From CAZDRI01 sp964508055 (lineage in GTDB: Bacteria; Pseudomonadota; Gammaproteobacteria; PS1; Pseudothioglobaceae), in contig CAZDRI010000009.1 in the NCBI GenBank assembly GCA_964508055.1, forward strand, positions 1 through 49,542: a DNA stretch of 49,542 bases, read 5' to 3'. The notes under the pieces were generated by a model. That model saw only the letters and a list, made by a program, of their open reading frames with translations, ran no database searches and was not told the DNA's origin. This document shows positions 25,823 through 34,168 of this stretch, piece by piece (position 1 is the stretch's first letter; every line of letters begins with the position of its first letter). A program made the position numbers and the translations under genes.

Positions 25823-27025
25823 TTAAAATTTAATACCATTATATTCAGCAATAGTATGGATATCTTTATCACCTCTGCCTGAAAGATTAACTATTATGTT
25901 TTTATGATTATCCATTTCTTTAGCTAATTTAAAACTATAAGCAAGTGCATGTGATGATTCTAAAGCTGGTAATATTCCTTCTGTTTTAGTGAGAGTATGA
26001 AAGGCCTGAACAGCCTCTTCGTCAGTTATTGACTTACTAATCATTCTCTTAGTTTCTTTTAAATAAGCAAGTTCAGGACCTACTCCAGGGTAATCAAGTC
26101 CTGCAGAGATTGAATGTCCTTCAATTATTTGACCATTTTCATCTTGTAATAAATAAGTGCGATTTCCATGCAGGACTCCTACTCTTCCAGCACAAAGAGA
26201 GGCTGCATGAGCCTCAGGTCCTTTATCAATACCATATCCTGCTGCTTCAACACCAAACATTTGTACAGCTTTATCTTCTATAAAAGGGTAGAACAAACCT
26301 ATAGAATTAGAGCCTCCGCCTATACAAGCTACTAATGCATCAGGAAGCTTGCCTTTTAAATCATAAAACTGTTGTTTAGTTTCTCTACCAATAATACTTT
26401 GAAAATTTCTAACCATCATAGGATAAGGGTGAGGTCCAGCAACAGTTCCAATAATATAAAAAGTATTATCAATATTAGTTACCCAATCTCTCATAGCTTC
26501 ATTTAATGCATCCTTTAAAGTACGGGAACCAGATGTAACAGAAATAACTTCTGCTCCTAAGAGTTTCATTCTATATACATTTAATGCTTGTCTTTTAACA
26601 TCAACTTCGCCCATATAAATTACACATTTTAATCCTAATCTTGCTGCAACAGTTGCAGTAGCAACGCCATGTTGTCCTGCTCCAGTTTCAGCTATAATTC
26701 TAGTTTTGCCCATTCTTTTTGCGAGCAAAATTTGACCTATAGTATTATTTATTTTATGGGCTCCTGTATGGTTTAAATCTTCTCTTTTTAGATAAATATC
26801 AGCACCATCAATCTTTTTGCTTAGTTCTTTGGCGTAATAAAGTGGGGTAGGCCTACCTACATAATCTTGCAAGTCCTTATCAATCTCAGATAAAAAATTC
26901 TTATCACTACCATAGATTTCATAAGCTTCATTTAACTCTTCTATTGCTGCCATGAGGGTTTCAGCAATGAATACTCCACCGAATTTATCAAAATGACCAT
27001 ATTTGTTTGGTAATTTATAAGGCAT
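25823..27025 (-). CDS. trpB: tryptophan synthase beta subunit
   Basis: Pyridoxal-phosphate enzyme that joins indole and serine to make tryptophan, 400 residues. It has the PLP-lysine motif NHTGAHKINNTIGQ (Lys about 90), ETGAGQHGVATAT (about 112-124), and the phosphate-binding CIGGGSNSIG loop (about 233). Length is normal for TrpB type 1. Its ATG overlaps the trpF stop by one base (TAATG). trpA, usually next, is missing; atpI follows instead. Confidence 0.97.
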   Translation of the reverse strand: MPYKLPNKYGHFDKFGGVFIAETLMAAIEELNEAYEIYGSDKNFLSEIDKDLQDYVGRPTPLYYAKELSKKIDGADIYLKREDLNHTGAHKINNTIGQILLAKRMGKTRIIAETGAGQHGVATATVAARLGLKCVIYMGEVDVKRQALNVYRMKLLGAEVISVTSGSRTLKDALNEAMRDWVTNIDNTFYIIGTVAGPHPYPMMVRNFQSIIGRETKQQFYDLKGKLPDALVACIGGGSNSIGLFYPFIEDKAVQMFGVEAAGYGIDKGPEAHAASLCAGRVGVLHGNRTYLLQDENGQIIEGHSISAGLDYPGVGPELAYLKETKRMISKSITDEEAVQAFHTLTKTEGILPALESSHALAYSFKLAKEMDNHKNIIVNLSGRGDKDIHTIAEYNGIKF

Positions 27026-27633
27026 TACAATTTAGCTTTATTAATAAAAGCAGTTATTTTATCAATATCTTTAACACCTTTTGTACTTTCCACACCTGAA
27101 CTTACATCCAATGCAAATGGGGATAAAGTTTTAACAGCGTTTGCTACATTTTTTACATTTAATCCTCCAGCTAAAATAATGGGCTTAGCTATATTTTTAG
27201 GTATTAAATTCCAATCAAAACTCAAACCACTACCACCATATAGATTTGGATGATAGCTATCTAACAATAATGCACATGCTGTTGAATATGATGTTTTTTT
27301 AAAATCAGTATTTTTATTAACTCTTATTGCTTTTATATAAGGCATATCAAACTGTTTACAAAAAACTTCAGTTTCGTCACCGTGAAATTGTATGGTATCA
27401 ATAGCAACATTTTTTATAACTTTCTCAACAAAGGATTTTCCAGGATTTACGAATAAACCTACCCTATTAATAAAAGGAGGAAGTATATCTATTATTTTTT
27501 GAGCGGTTTCCATATCAACATATCTTGGCGAATTATGATAAAAAACCAACCCTATAGCATCAATATCACATTTTGCAACTAATTTAGCATTATCTATATT
27601 AGTTAGACCACAAATTTTTATTTTAATATTCAC
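27025..27633 (-). CDS. trpF: phosphoribosylanthranilate isomerase
   Basis: Third step of tryptophan synthesis, a TIM-barrel enzyme of 202 residues. The KICGLTN start with catalytic Cys (about residue 7), GLVFYHNSPRYV, VDTIQFHGDE-like TIQFHGDET, and the C-terminal LAGGLNVKNV and ALDVSSGVES motifs with catalytic Asp are clear. The start codon is GTG, one base after the stop of a small upstream gene. It is coupled to trpB by a one-base overlap. Confidence 0.96.
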   Translation of the reverse strand: MNIKIKICGLTNIDNAKLVAKCDIDAIGLVFYHNSPRYVDMETAQKIIDILPPFINRVGLFVNPGKSFVEKVIKNVAIDTIQFHGDETEVFCKQFDMPYIKAIRVNKNTDFKKTSYSTACALLLDSYHPNLYGGSGLSFDWNLIPKNIAKPIILAGGLNVKNVANAVKTLSPFALDVSSGVESTKGVKDIDKITAFINKAKL

Positions 27634-27634
27634 T

Positions 27635-27817
27635 TTAACAAAACGAAGCCTCTAATCTGTCCTCCCAATTTTCAGGCACATCATTAAAAGGAGGTTTAAC
27701 ATCAATTTTAAAAAATCTTTCATCAGATTGTTGGGATACTTTTTTTACAGCTAATACTAAATCTTCAAAGTTATCTATTTCAGAATGAGTAATTAAAATT
27801 TCACTAAGTTTTAACAA
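27635..27817 (-). CDS. small protein of unknown function before trpF
   Basis: I do not recognise this family. The frame is open from a TTG at 27871 (78 residues), but a second TTG at 27817 gives a more ordinary 60-residue protein starting KLSEILITHSEIDNF after the initiator. Neither TTG has a clear ribosome site, so the start is open. The C-terminal half is acidic with aromatic residues (FFKIDVKPPF, DVPENWEDRLEASFC) and looks like real coding sequence. The stop lies one base before the trpF GTG, which implies translational coupling. It has no membrane segment in the short form. Confidence 0.55.
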   Translation of the reverse strand: MLKLSEILITHSEIDNFEDLVLAVKKVSQQSDERFFKIDVKPPFNDVPENWEDRLEASFC

Positions 27818-27912
27818 GATTTTATAAATAAAAAATGATTTAAATAAAATATAATACTTTATAACTAACAATTACTTTAGTCAAATTTTAGACTATATTT
27901 TAAAAAAATATA

Positions 27913-28677
27913 ATGAATACTCTTGTATCAATAATCACCCCATCTTACAATTCATCAAAATTTATAGAAAACACCATTAAAAGTGTATTTAAACAAACTT
28001 ATAAAGAATGGGAGATGATTATTATAGATGATGCCTCTTCTGATAATTCAAATAAAATTGTAAAAAAATATACACAAAAAGATAGCAGAATTAGGCTAAT
28101 AACTTTAAAACAAAATAAAGGAACAGCATTTGCTAGGAATGTCGCCATTAAAGAAGCAAAAGGAAGATACATAGCATTTTTAGACGCTGATGATGTATGG
28201 GATTTAAAAAAACTAGAAAAACAAATAAAGTTTATGGAGGATAATAACTATCAGTTTACCTATAGCGGATATAAGTTGATAAATGAACACAATGTCAACC
28301 TTAGAAGAACTGTAAATCCACCTTCTAAACTATCTTATATTGAGTTGTTAAAAACTAACCACATTGGTTGCCTAACAGTAATTTATGATAGTGAGGTGGG
28401 TAAAATTAATATACCATTAATAAAAATAAGTGATGACTATGGATTATGGCTAGATTTACTTAAAAAAGTAAATTATGCATACTGTTTCCCTGAAGCTCTT
28501 GCCACATATAGATTAAGAAAACATTCATTATCTAGTAATAAATTAAATTTATTAAAAGGTAATTACAAGATTTTCAGAGAATATGAAAGGCTGTCGTTAT
28601 TTAAATCTTTATATTATTTGTTATGCAATATTTTAGGAAAAATATTGATAGATTTAAAGAGTTATATATCTTATTAG
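27913..28677 (+). CDS. family 2 glycosyltransferase
   Basis: GT-A fold glycosyltransferase of 254 residues, cytoplasmic or membrane-associated. The N-terminus VSIITPSYNSSKFIENTIKSVFKQTY is the standard nucleotide-sugar-binding start. IIIDDASSD holds the first acidic pair, and the DXD-type metal motif is FLDADDVW (about 92-99). DDYGLWLDLLKK (about 176-187) fits the acceptor-side ED/W region. It resembles enzymes of capsule, O-antigen or glycan side-chain assembly. It is divergent from the small pre-trpF gene and lies 52 bases before the STT3-like gene, so it may belong to the same glycosylation locus. Confidence 0.88.
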   Translation: MNTLVSIITPSYNSSKFIENTIKSVFKQTYKEWEMIIIDDASSDNSNKIVKKYTQKDSRIRLITLKQNKGTAFARNVAIKEAKGRYIAFLDADDVWDLKKLEKQIKFMEDNNYQFTYSGYKLINEHNVNLRRTVNPPSKLSYIELLKTNHIGCLTVIYDSEVGKINIPLIKISDDYGLWLDLLKKVNYAYCFPEALATYRLRKHSLSSNKLNLLKGNYKIFREYERLSLFKSLYYLLCNILGKILIDLKSYISY

Positions 28678-28729
28678 AAGAAACTAAAATAGTACTTTTA
28701 TAGTAATTTTTAATTACAATTCAATATAA

Positions 28730-30904
28730 ATGCAGCAAAAAACAAACTGTTATCATAAAAACTCCAAACAAAAATATTTAATAATTGCTTTATTAGTAGC
28801 TATTTTTATTCTAGGTATTGAAGTTAGAACTGCGGATTATGCCCAATGGGGTAAATATAAAACTATGTTTTATTTTGAAAAAAATCCCGCTTTAACAAAC
28901 TCCGACGGCTATTATTATTTGCGTTTAGCACAAGATTTAGTTCAAGGAAAATATAAAGAAATTGATGAGAGAAGAATGGTTGGCGATGATATAAAAAGAC
29001 CAAGCCCACCTCCTTTATTATCAATAATTACTGCTTTGACACATATTATAAGTGGCATAAATTTAGATAAAGTTGCGGTTTTTATGCCTACAATTTTAGG
29101 CTCTCTTATTGTATTTATTATATATTTTCTTACTAGAAGCTTAGGTGCTGGAGTAATTGCAAGTATATATGCAGCGTTTTTTTCAGTTTTAAGCATACAT
29201 TTTGTAACCAGAACTAAAATAGGTTTTTATGATACTGATAGCCTTAATGTTATATTCCCATTATTAGAATCTTATTTTTTATTACGCTTTGCTAAACTTA
29301 AAAGCATTAATCGCTATTACTATTTAGTAGCAGGGTATTTATCTTTTATATTATTTTTAACCTGGTGGGGCCAAGCAACAATAGTAGTAGGAGTTACTTT
29401 TATATTTCCTTTACTGTTAAGTTTTATTTTTTATTTTAAGGATAAAGCTAATAATTTTAAATTGTTTACTATTATAAATATTTTTTTTATTATAGCTTTA
29501 ACAGTATTATTTAAGTTTGGGACTGTTGATTTAGTTTACAGCTTTAAGTCTTTATTTAATGATTTATTTGTTAGTGAGAAAAGCAGCTTCCCAAATACTA
29601 AGGCCTCAGTTATAGAACTAAACCCAAGCTCCTGGCAAAGCCTTGTAGATTTAAGTGTTAACAATACAATTTTATTTTATTTAGCAATATTAGCTATATT
29701 TAGGCTTTTTATCGTAAATTTTAAAAACGCATTATTTTTATTAGTACCTATTTGTTTTGCAATATTTCCAATATATTTAGGTAATCGCTTTGCTATTTAT
29801 ACAGGGCCAATTATAAGTATAGGAATAGGTTTGTTAGTTCATTATATTAATATTGCAATTAAAACTTTAATATCAGATTATGAGGTTGATACCAAATTAT
29901 GGGTCAACTTTTTTTATCGTGTAATTATTGTATTTATAGTAATCTGGTTTGGCATTAAATTGTATTTTTTTAATAATAAAAATTTATATGGTGTTAGAAC
30001 GCAACATTTATTTCCAGTAATTAAAAGTGTGCGAGATAATATCTCTGATGATGGGGTAGTTTGGTCTGCTTGGACCACAGGATATGCACTTACTTATTAT
30101 TCTAATAAATCAGTGATAATTGATGGAGGTAATGCTATTAATGGAGAAAGGATTGTTTATAGCAGCATCCCATTAGCATCAAATTCACAAAAACTAGCAG
30201 CTAATTTTATTAAATTTTTTACAACTTATGGTATTAAAGGAGTTAGAGATATTTATAGTTTATTTAAATCTTGGGATGAGGGGCTGAAGTTTATTAAATA
30301 TGTTTTAAACTTACCTCCATTAAAAGCAAAAGAATTAATAAATAATTACATCAAACAAGGTCATATTAAATTAAATTCTAAATTTAAAAGCAATGAAGAT
30401 ATTTTAAAATTCTTATTTACAAAAGCTAAAAGAAATATTTACTTATTATTTGATAATGAGACAATAAAAGATGGTGCCTGGTATGAAATGGGCTCTTGGG
30501 ACATTGCTGAGAGAAAAGGAACCCCTTCTTTTTTCTATCAATATCACAATATTAAAGAGGAAGGAGATATTATCAAAGCTAATAATTTAAAATTTAATAA
30601 AAAAAGAGGTTTAAAGGTAGCAGTGGCTACTACAAAAACACCTAAAACTACTTATAAATTAGCTTATGTGTTAACTCACTTAGGAGATAAGATAGAGAAA
30701 ATTGACTATAATAATGCTGGTAAGCTAGCCTTTGAATGGATAAAACTATACAAATATGGAGCAATAATGCCGATAGAATTTGCAAATAGTACTTTTAACC
30801 AATTATTTATACACCATAGTGCAAATCAAAGATATTTCAAGCCTATTAAATTAGTTATGCCAAATTATCAAATATGGCAGGTATTTGGAGATATTTATGA
30901 ATGA
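28730..30904 (+). CDS. STT3/PglB-like oligosaccharyltransferase
   Basis: Membrane protein of 724 residues with about a dozen helices in the first 410 and a soluble periplasmic C-terminal domain, the STT3/PglB design. Metal-site features are present: SDGYYY (D59) in the first loop, RTKIGFYDTD (D168, D170), and E296 in VIELNPSSW of the fifth loop. GNRFAIY (R353) matches the conserved TM arginine. The acceptor-sequon pocket motif WWDYG is not intact. At the equivalent place (about 445-452) the sequence is WSAWTTGY, followed by the expected YYSNKSVIIDGG. It could transfer glycan from a polyprenyl lipid to protein or another acceptor. The DPM1-like gene overlaps its 3' end by 8 bases. Confidence 0.85.
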   Translation: MQQKTNCYHKNSKQKYLIIALLVAIFILGIEVRTADYAQWGKYKTMFYFEKNPALTNSDGYYYLRLAQDLVQGKYKEIDERRMVGDDIKRPSPPPLLSIITALTHIISGINLDKVAVFMPTILGSLIVFIIYFLTRSLGAGVIASIYAAFFSVLSIHFVTRTKIGFYDTDSLNVIFPLLESYFLLRFAKLKSINRYYYLVAGYLSFILFLTWWGQATIVVGVTFIFPLLLSFIFYFKDKANNFKLFTIINIFFIIALTVLFKFGTVDLVYSFKSLFNDLFVSEKSSFPNTKASVIELNPSSWQSLVDLSVNNTILFYLAILAIFRLFIVNFKNALFLLVPICFAIFPIYLGNRFAIYTGPIISIGIGLLVHYINIAIKTLISDYEVDTKLWVNFFYRVIIVFIVIWFGIKLYFFNNKNLYGVRTQHLFPVIKSVRDNISDDGVVWSAWTTGYALTYYSNKSVIIDGGNAINGERIVYSSIPLASNSQKLAANFIKFFTTYGIKGVRDIYSLFKSWDEGLKFIKYVLNLPPLKAKELINNYIKQGHIKLNSKFKSNEDILKFLFTKAKRNIYLLFDNETIKDGAWYEMGSWDIAERKGTPSFFYQYHNIKEEGDIIKANNLKFNKKRGLKVAVATTKTPKTTYKLAYVLTHLGDKIEKIDYNNAGKLAFEWIKLYKYGAIMPIEFANSTFNQLFIHHSANQRYFKPIKLVMPNYQIWQVFGDIYE

Positions 30905-31826
30905 AAAAGTAGCGGTAGTAATCCCTTGCTATAAGACAAAAAATCAAATTAAAGATGTAATAAAAACAATACCAAATTTTATAAATTTTATAATTGTTAT
31001 AGATGATGCTTGTCCAGAGGGTTCTGGTAAAGAAGCAGAGGGAATTAAAGACCCTAGATTAATAGTTATTTTTCATAAAAAGAATCAAGGAACTGGAGGA
31101 GCTATTATCACAGGTCATAAAAAAGCCTTAGAGCTAGGTTCTGATATTATTGTAAAAATTGATGGTGATGGACAAATGGATAATTCTATTATGGCTGAAA
31201 TTATAAAACCGATTGTTGACGGCAAGGCTGATTATGTTAAAGGCAATAGATTTTACGATTTTAAAAGTTTAAAAAAAATGCCAGTATCGCGTTTAATGGG
31301 TAATTCTATACTTTCTTTTTTATATAAGTTTACCTCAGGCTATTGGGGTATTAATGATGTTGCTAATGGCTATACTGCCATAAGTAGAAAAGCATTACTG
31401 TCTTTGAATTTAGATAAGTTAGCAAAAGACTATTTTTTTGATTCAGATGTATTACTCAATATGGGGATTCAAAATTTTCGCCTAAGTGAAGTTGCTACAA
31501 CCACTAAGTATGGCGATGAAATAAGTAGCTTAAACATATTTAATATTGCCTTAACTTTCCCTTTTAGAATCTTAAAATTATTTTTAAAAAGAATATGGCT
31601 ACAGTATTTTTTATATAATTTTAATATGGTATCTATATATTTATTGTTAGGCATTCCTATGATTTTGTGGGGTAGTATTTTTGGCCTATATCGCTGGTAT
31701 ATGGGTGTGAATTATGGAGTTGTTAATAATGCAGGAGTAGTTATGTTGGCAATTTTGCCAATTATTTTAGGTGTTCAATTATTACTACAAGCTATAGCAA
31801 TTGATATGAGTAATAAAAAGAACTAA
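30897..31826 (+). CDS. DPM1/GtrB-like polyprenyl-phosphate glycosyltransferase
   Basis: Family 2 glycosyltransferase of 309 residues with a C-terminal membrane part. The catalytic domain has VVIPCYKTKNQIKDVI, IVIDDACPEGSG and the metal motif KIDGDGQMD (about 91-99). Two hydrophobic helices near the end (about 240-270 and 280-305) anchor it, as in enzymes that load a sugar onto undecaprenyl or dolichyl phosphate. I choose the ATG at 30897, which has GGAG six bases upstream and overlaps the stop of the STT3-like gene. An in-frame TTG 12 bases earlier is less likely. The tight overlap suggests it supplies lipid-linked sugar to the STT3-like enzyme. Confidence 0.88.
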   Translation: MNEKVAVVIPCYKTKNQIKDVIKTIPNFINFIIVIDDACPEGSGKEAEGIKDPRLIVIFHKKNQGTGGAIITGHKKALELGSDIIVKIDGDGQMDNSIMAEIIKPIVDGKADYVKGNRFYDFKSLKKMPVSRLMGNSILSFLYKFTSGYWGINDVANGYTAISRKALLSLNLDKLAKDYFFDSDVLLNMGIQNFRLSEVATTTKYGDEISSLNIFNIALTFPFRILKLFLKRIWLQYFLYNFNMVSIYLLLGIPMILWGSIFGLYRWYMGVNYGVVNNAGVVMLAILPIILGVQLLLQAIAIDMSNKKN

Positions 31827-31893
31827 GCTCGCTAATTGCTCTTATAATTTTAACTTTTTTATTCATTATAAAGTCATAGTCTAGTTGATAAAA

Positions 31894-31899
31894 TATAAT
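31894..31899 (+). promoter_or_regulatory. candidate -10 box before murC
   Basis: A perfect TATAAT lies 25 bases before the ATG chosen for murC, in the 97-base gap after the glycosyltransferase. The -35 position is not a good match. If used, the TTG at 31885 would be upstream of the transcript, which favours the ATG at 31924 as the murC start. Confidence 0.3.
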
Positions 31900-31923
31900 A
31901 TTAGAAATATTACAGTTAAAAAT

Positions 31924-33342
31924 ATGACAGCGATTTATAACAATAAAACTCAACCAATGCGTATTAAAAAAATACATTTTATTGGTATTGGCGGTTCTGG
32001 TATGGGGGGTATTGCAGAAGTTTTATATAACTTAGGTTATGATGTTTCCGGTTCTGATATAGCTAAAAATAGAGTTACCAAACACCTAAAATCCTTAGGT
32101 ATAAAAATATATATTGGTCATAAAAAAGAACAATTAAACGATACTCAAGCAGTAGTTATATCTTCAGCTATTAAAAATGATAACCCAGAATTTTTATACG
32201 CCAGAGAAAACCGCATACCTATTGTGCCTCGTGCAGAGATGTTAGCCGAACTTATGCGCTTTCGTTATGGTATTGCGGTATCAGGTACTCATGGCAAGAC
32301 TACTACAACAAGTTTAATAGTTCATATTTTAGCAACAGCAAATTTAGACCCTACTTTTATTATTGGAGGAGTTTTAAATAATACTGGCACTAATGCAAAA
32401 TTAGGAGGTGGTAGCTACTTAGTTGCTGAAGCTGATGAAAGCGATGCATCTTTTCTACATTTGCAACCAATGCTGTCAATAGTAACTAATATTGATGCAG
32501 AGCATATGCAGACTTATCAAAACGATTTGTCTAAGTTAGAAAACGCATTTTTAAATTTTATTTCCAATCTCCCATTTTATGGTTTGTGTATTTTATGCAT
32601 TGATGATAAGGGCATTGAAAATATCATTTCTAGAGTAAGTAGGAGCTTTATATCTTACGGTTTTTCAAATATGGCAGATTTTCAAGCAATAGATATTAAC
32701 CAAAAGGGTGAAAAAATGTATTTCAAAATTAGAGACAAACTTAATAACAATACATTTGATATAGAGCTAAATTTAATGGGTAAGCATAATATATTAAATA
32801 CCTTAGCAGCAATTATTACAGCTATTGAAATAGATGTCAGTATTAATGATATTAAAAAGGCATTAAAAAGTTTTCAAGGCGTATCAAGACGCTTAGAGAG
32901 ACATGGAATATTAAATATTGATGAAAAAAAAATTAGCTTAATAGATGATTATGGACATCACCCAAATGAGATAAAAGAAGTTATTAAAACTATAAAAAAC
33001 ACTTACCCTAATAAAAGACTAATAATCATATTTCAACCTCATAGGTTTAGTAGGACAAGGGACTTATTTGATGATTTTGTCAATGTTTTATCTACCACTG
33101 ATGCATTAATATTATTAAATATTTACCCAGCAAGTGAAAAGCCTATAGTAAACATTAGTTCACATTCTCTTGCTATGGCTATAAGAGAAAGAGGAAAAGT
33201 CGGACCTATAGTTGTTAATAATAATTATGATGTTATAGACTTACTACCTAATATAGTAATTGATGGAGATATTGTATTAACTTTAGGCGCTGGAGATATT
33301 GGGAAGTTAGCGAAATTATTAAAAAAGGCGTTTAATGATTAA
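31924..33342 (+). CDS. murC: UDP-N-acetylmuramate-L-alanine ligase
   Basis: Adds the first amino acid of the peptidoglycan stem peptide. From the ATG at 31924 the protein has 472 residues. It has the N-terminal IHFIGIGGSGMGGIAEVL nucleotide-binding loop, the P-loop SGTHGKTTTTS (about 106-116), EADESDASF and the C-terminal IDDYGHHPNEI. A TTG 39 bases upstream and an ATG 33 bases downstream are alternative starts; neither has a good ribosome site. The gene overlaps murB by 8 bases and heads the murC-murB-ddl-ftsQ group. Confidence 0.95.
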   Translation: MTAIYNNKTQPMRIKKIHFIGIGGSGMGGIAEVLYNLGYDVSGSDIAKNRVTKHLKSLGIKIYIGHKKEQLNDTQAVVISSAIKNDNPEFLYARENRIPIVPRAEMLAELMRFRYGIAVSGTHGKTTTTSLIVHILATANLDPTFIIGGVLNNTGTNAKLGGGSYLVAEADESDASFLHLQPMLSIVTNIDAEHMQTYQNDLSKLENAFLNFISNLPFYGLCILCIDDKGIENIISRVSRSFISYGFSNMADFQAIDINQKGEKMYFKIRDKLNNNTFDIELNLMGKHNILNTLAAIITAIEIDVSINDIKKALKSFQGVSRRLERHGILNIDEKKISLIDDYGHHPNEIKEVIKTIKNTYPNKRLIIIFQPHRFSRTRDLFDDFVNVLSTTDALILLNIYPASEKPIVNISSHSLAMAIRERGKVGPIVVNNNYDVIDLLPNIVIDGDIVLTLGAGDIGKLAKLLKKAFND

Positions 33343-34168
33343 ATACAATGAGCCTATGTCCAAACATACCTCACTTAGAGTAGGTGGCAAGGCAAAAGTC
33401 TACTTCATACCACAAAGCAGGGAAGAATTAATATATTTCTTAAAAACTAATAAACTACCCCTACTTTTTATAGGATTGGGTAGTAATTTATTAGTTTTAG
33501 ACAAAGGCTTTTCTGGTGTTGTGATAAATACTATGGCTATAAAAAACATCACAATTAATGATAATTACATAAAGGCTGATACAGGGGCAAGCCTTGCAAA
33601 ATTAGCAAGGTTTGCTAAAAACAATAATTTTACTGGCTTTAGTTTTTTTATAGGAATACCCGGTAGTATTGGTGGAGCTTTAGCTATGAATGCAGGTGCT
33701 TTTGGTTTTGAAACATGGGAATATATACATGAAGTTGAAACTATAAATAGCAATGGCGATATTAATATTCGTAATATAGATGATTATGAAGTATCGTATA
33801 GAAATGTTAAACATAACTATAAAAATGAATATTTTTTATCAGCAAAATTTGTTTCTAAAAATGATGTTAAAGATGAAAGTATAATCAAACTTATTAAAAA
33901 GCGTAATAAAACCCAACCAATTGGAAACGCAAGTTGTGGTTCAGTTTTTAAAAATCCTAAAAATCATTATGCAGGAGATTTGATTGAAAAAGCAGGTCTT
34001 AAAAATTTTTGCATTGGAAAAGCATGCGTTGCTGAAAAACATGCAAATTTTATTATTAATACTGGGGGAGCGACTTCTTTAGATGTTTATAAATTAATAA
34101 AACATATTAAAAATGTCGTAAAATCAAAATTTGCTATTGAATTAGAAGAAGAGGTTAAGATTATATAA
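33335..34168 (+). CDS. murB: UDP-N-acetylenolpyruvoylglucosamine reductase
   Basis: FAD enzyme that makes UDP-MurNAc, 277 residues. Features are HTSLRVGGKAKV near the start, the FAD-binding LFIGLGSNLLVLDKGF, GIPGSIGGALAMNAGAFG (about 106-123), SYRNVKH and the catalytic serine region NASCGSVFKNP (about 197-207), and the terminal ELEEEVKII. The short form without the extra insert of E. coli MurB points to type II. It overlaps murC and touches ddl by one base (TAATG). Confidence 0.96.
   Translation: MIKYNEPMSKHTSLRVGGKAKVYFIPQSREELIYFLKTNKLPLLFIGLGSNLLVLDKGFSGVVINTMAIKNITINDNYIKADTGASLAKLARFAKNNNFTGFSFFIGIPGSIGGALAMNAGAFGFETWEYIHEVETINSNGDINIRNIDDYEVSYRNVKHNYKNEYFLSAKFVSKNDVKDESIIKLIKKRNKTQPIGNASCGSVFKNPKNHYAGDLIEKAGLKNFCIGKACVAEKHANFIINTGGATSLDVYKLIKHIKNVVKSKFAIELEEEVKII

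Noticed and set aside
31885..31923. TTG start for murC
   Set aside because: A candidate -10 box lies within this stretch and the added residues do not match the family. The ATG at 31924 is preferred.
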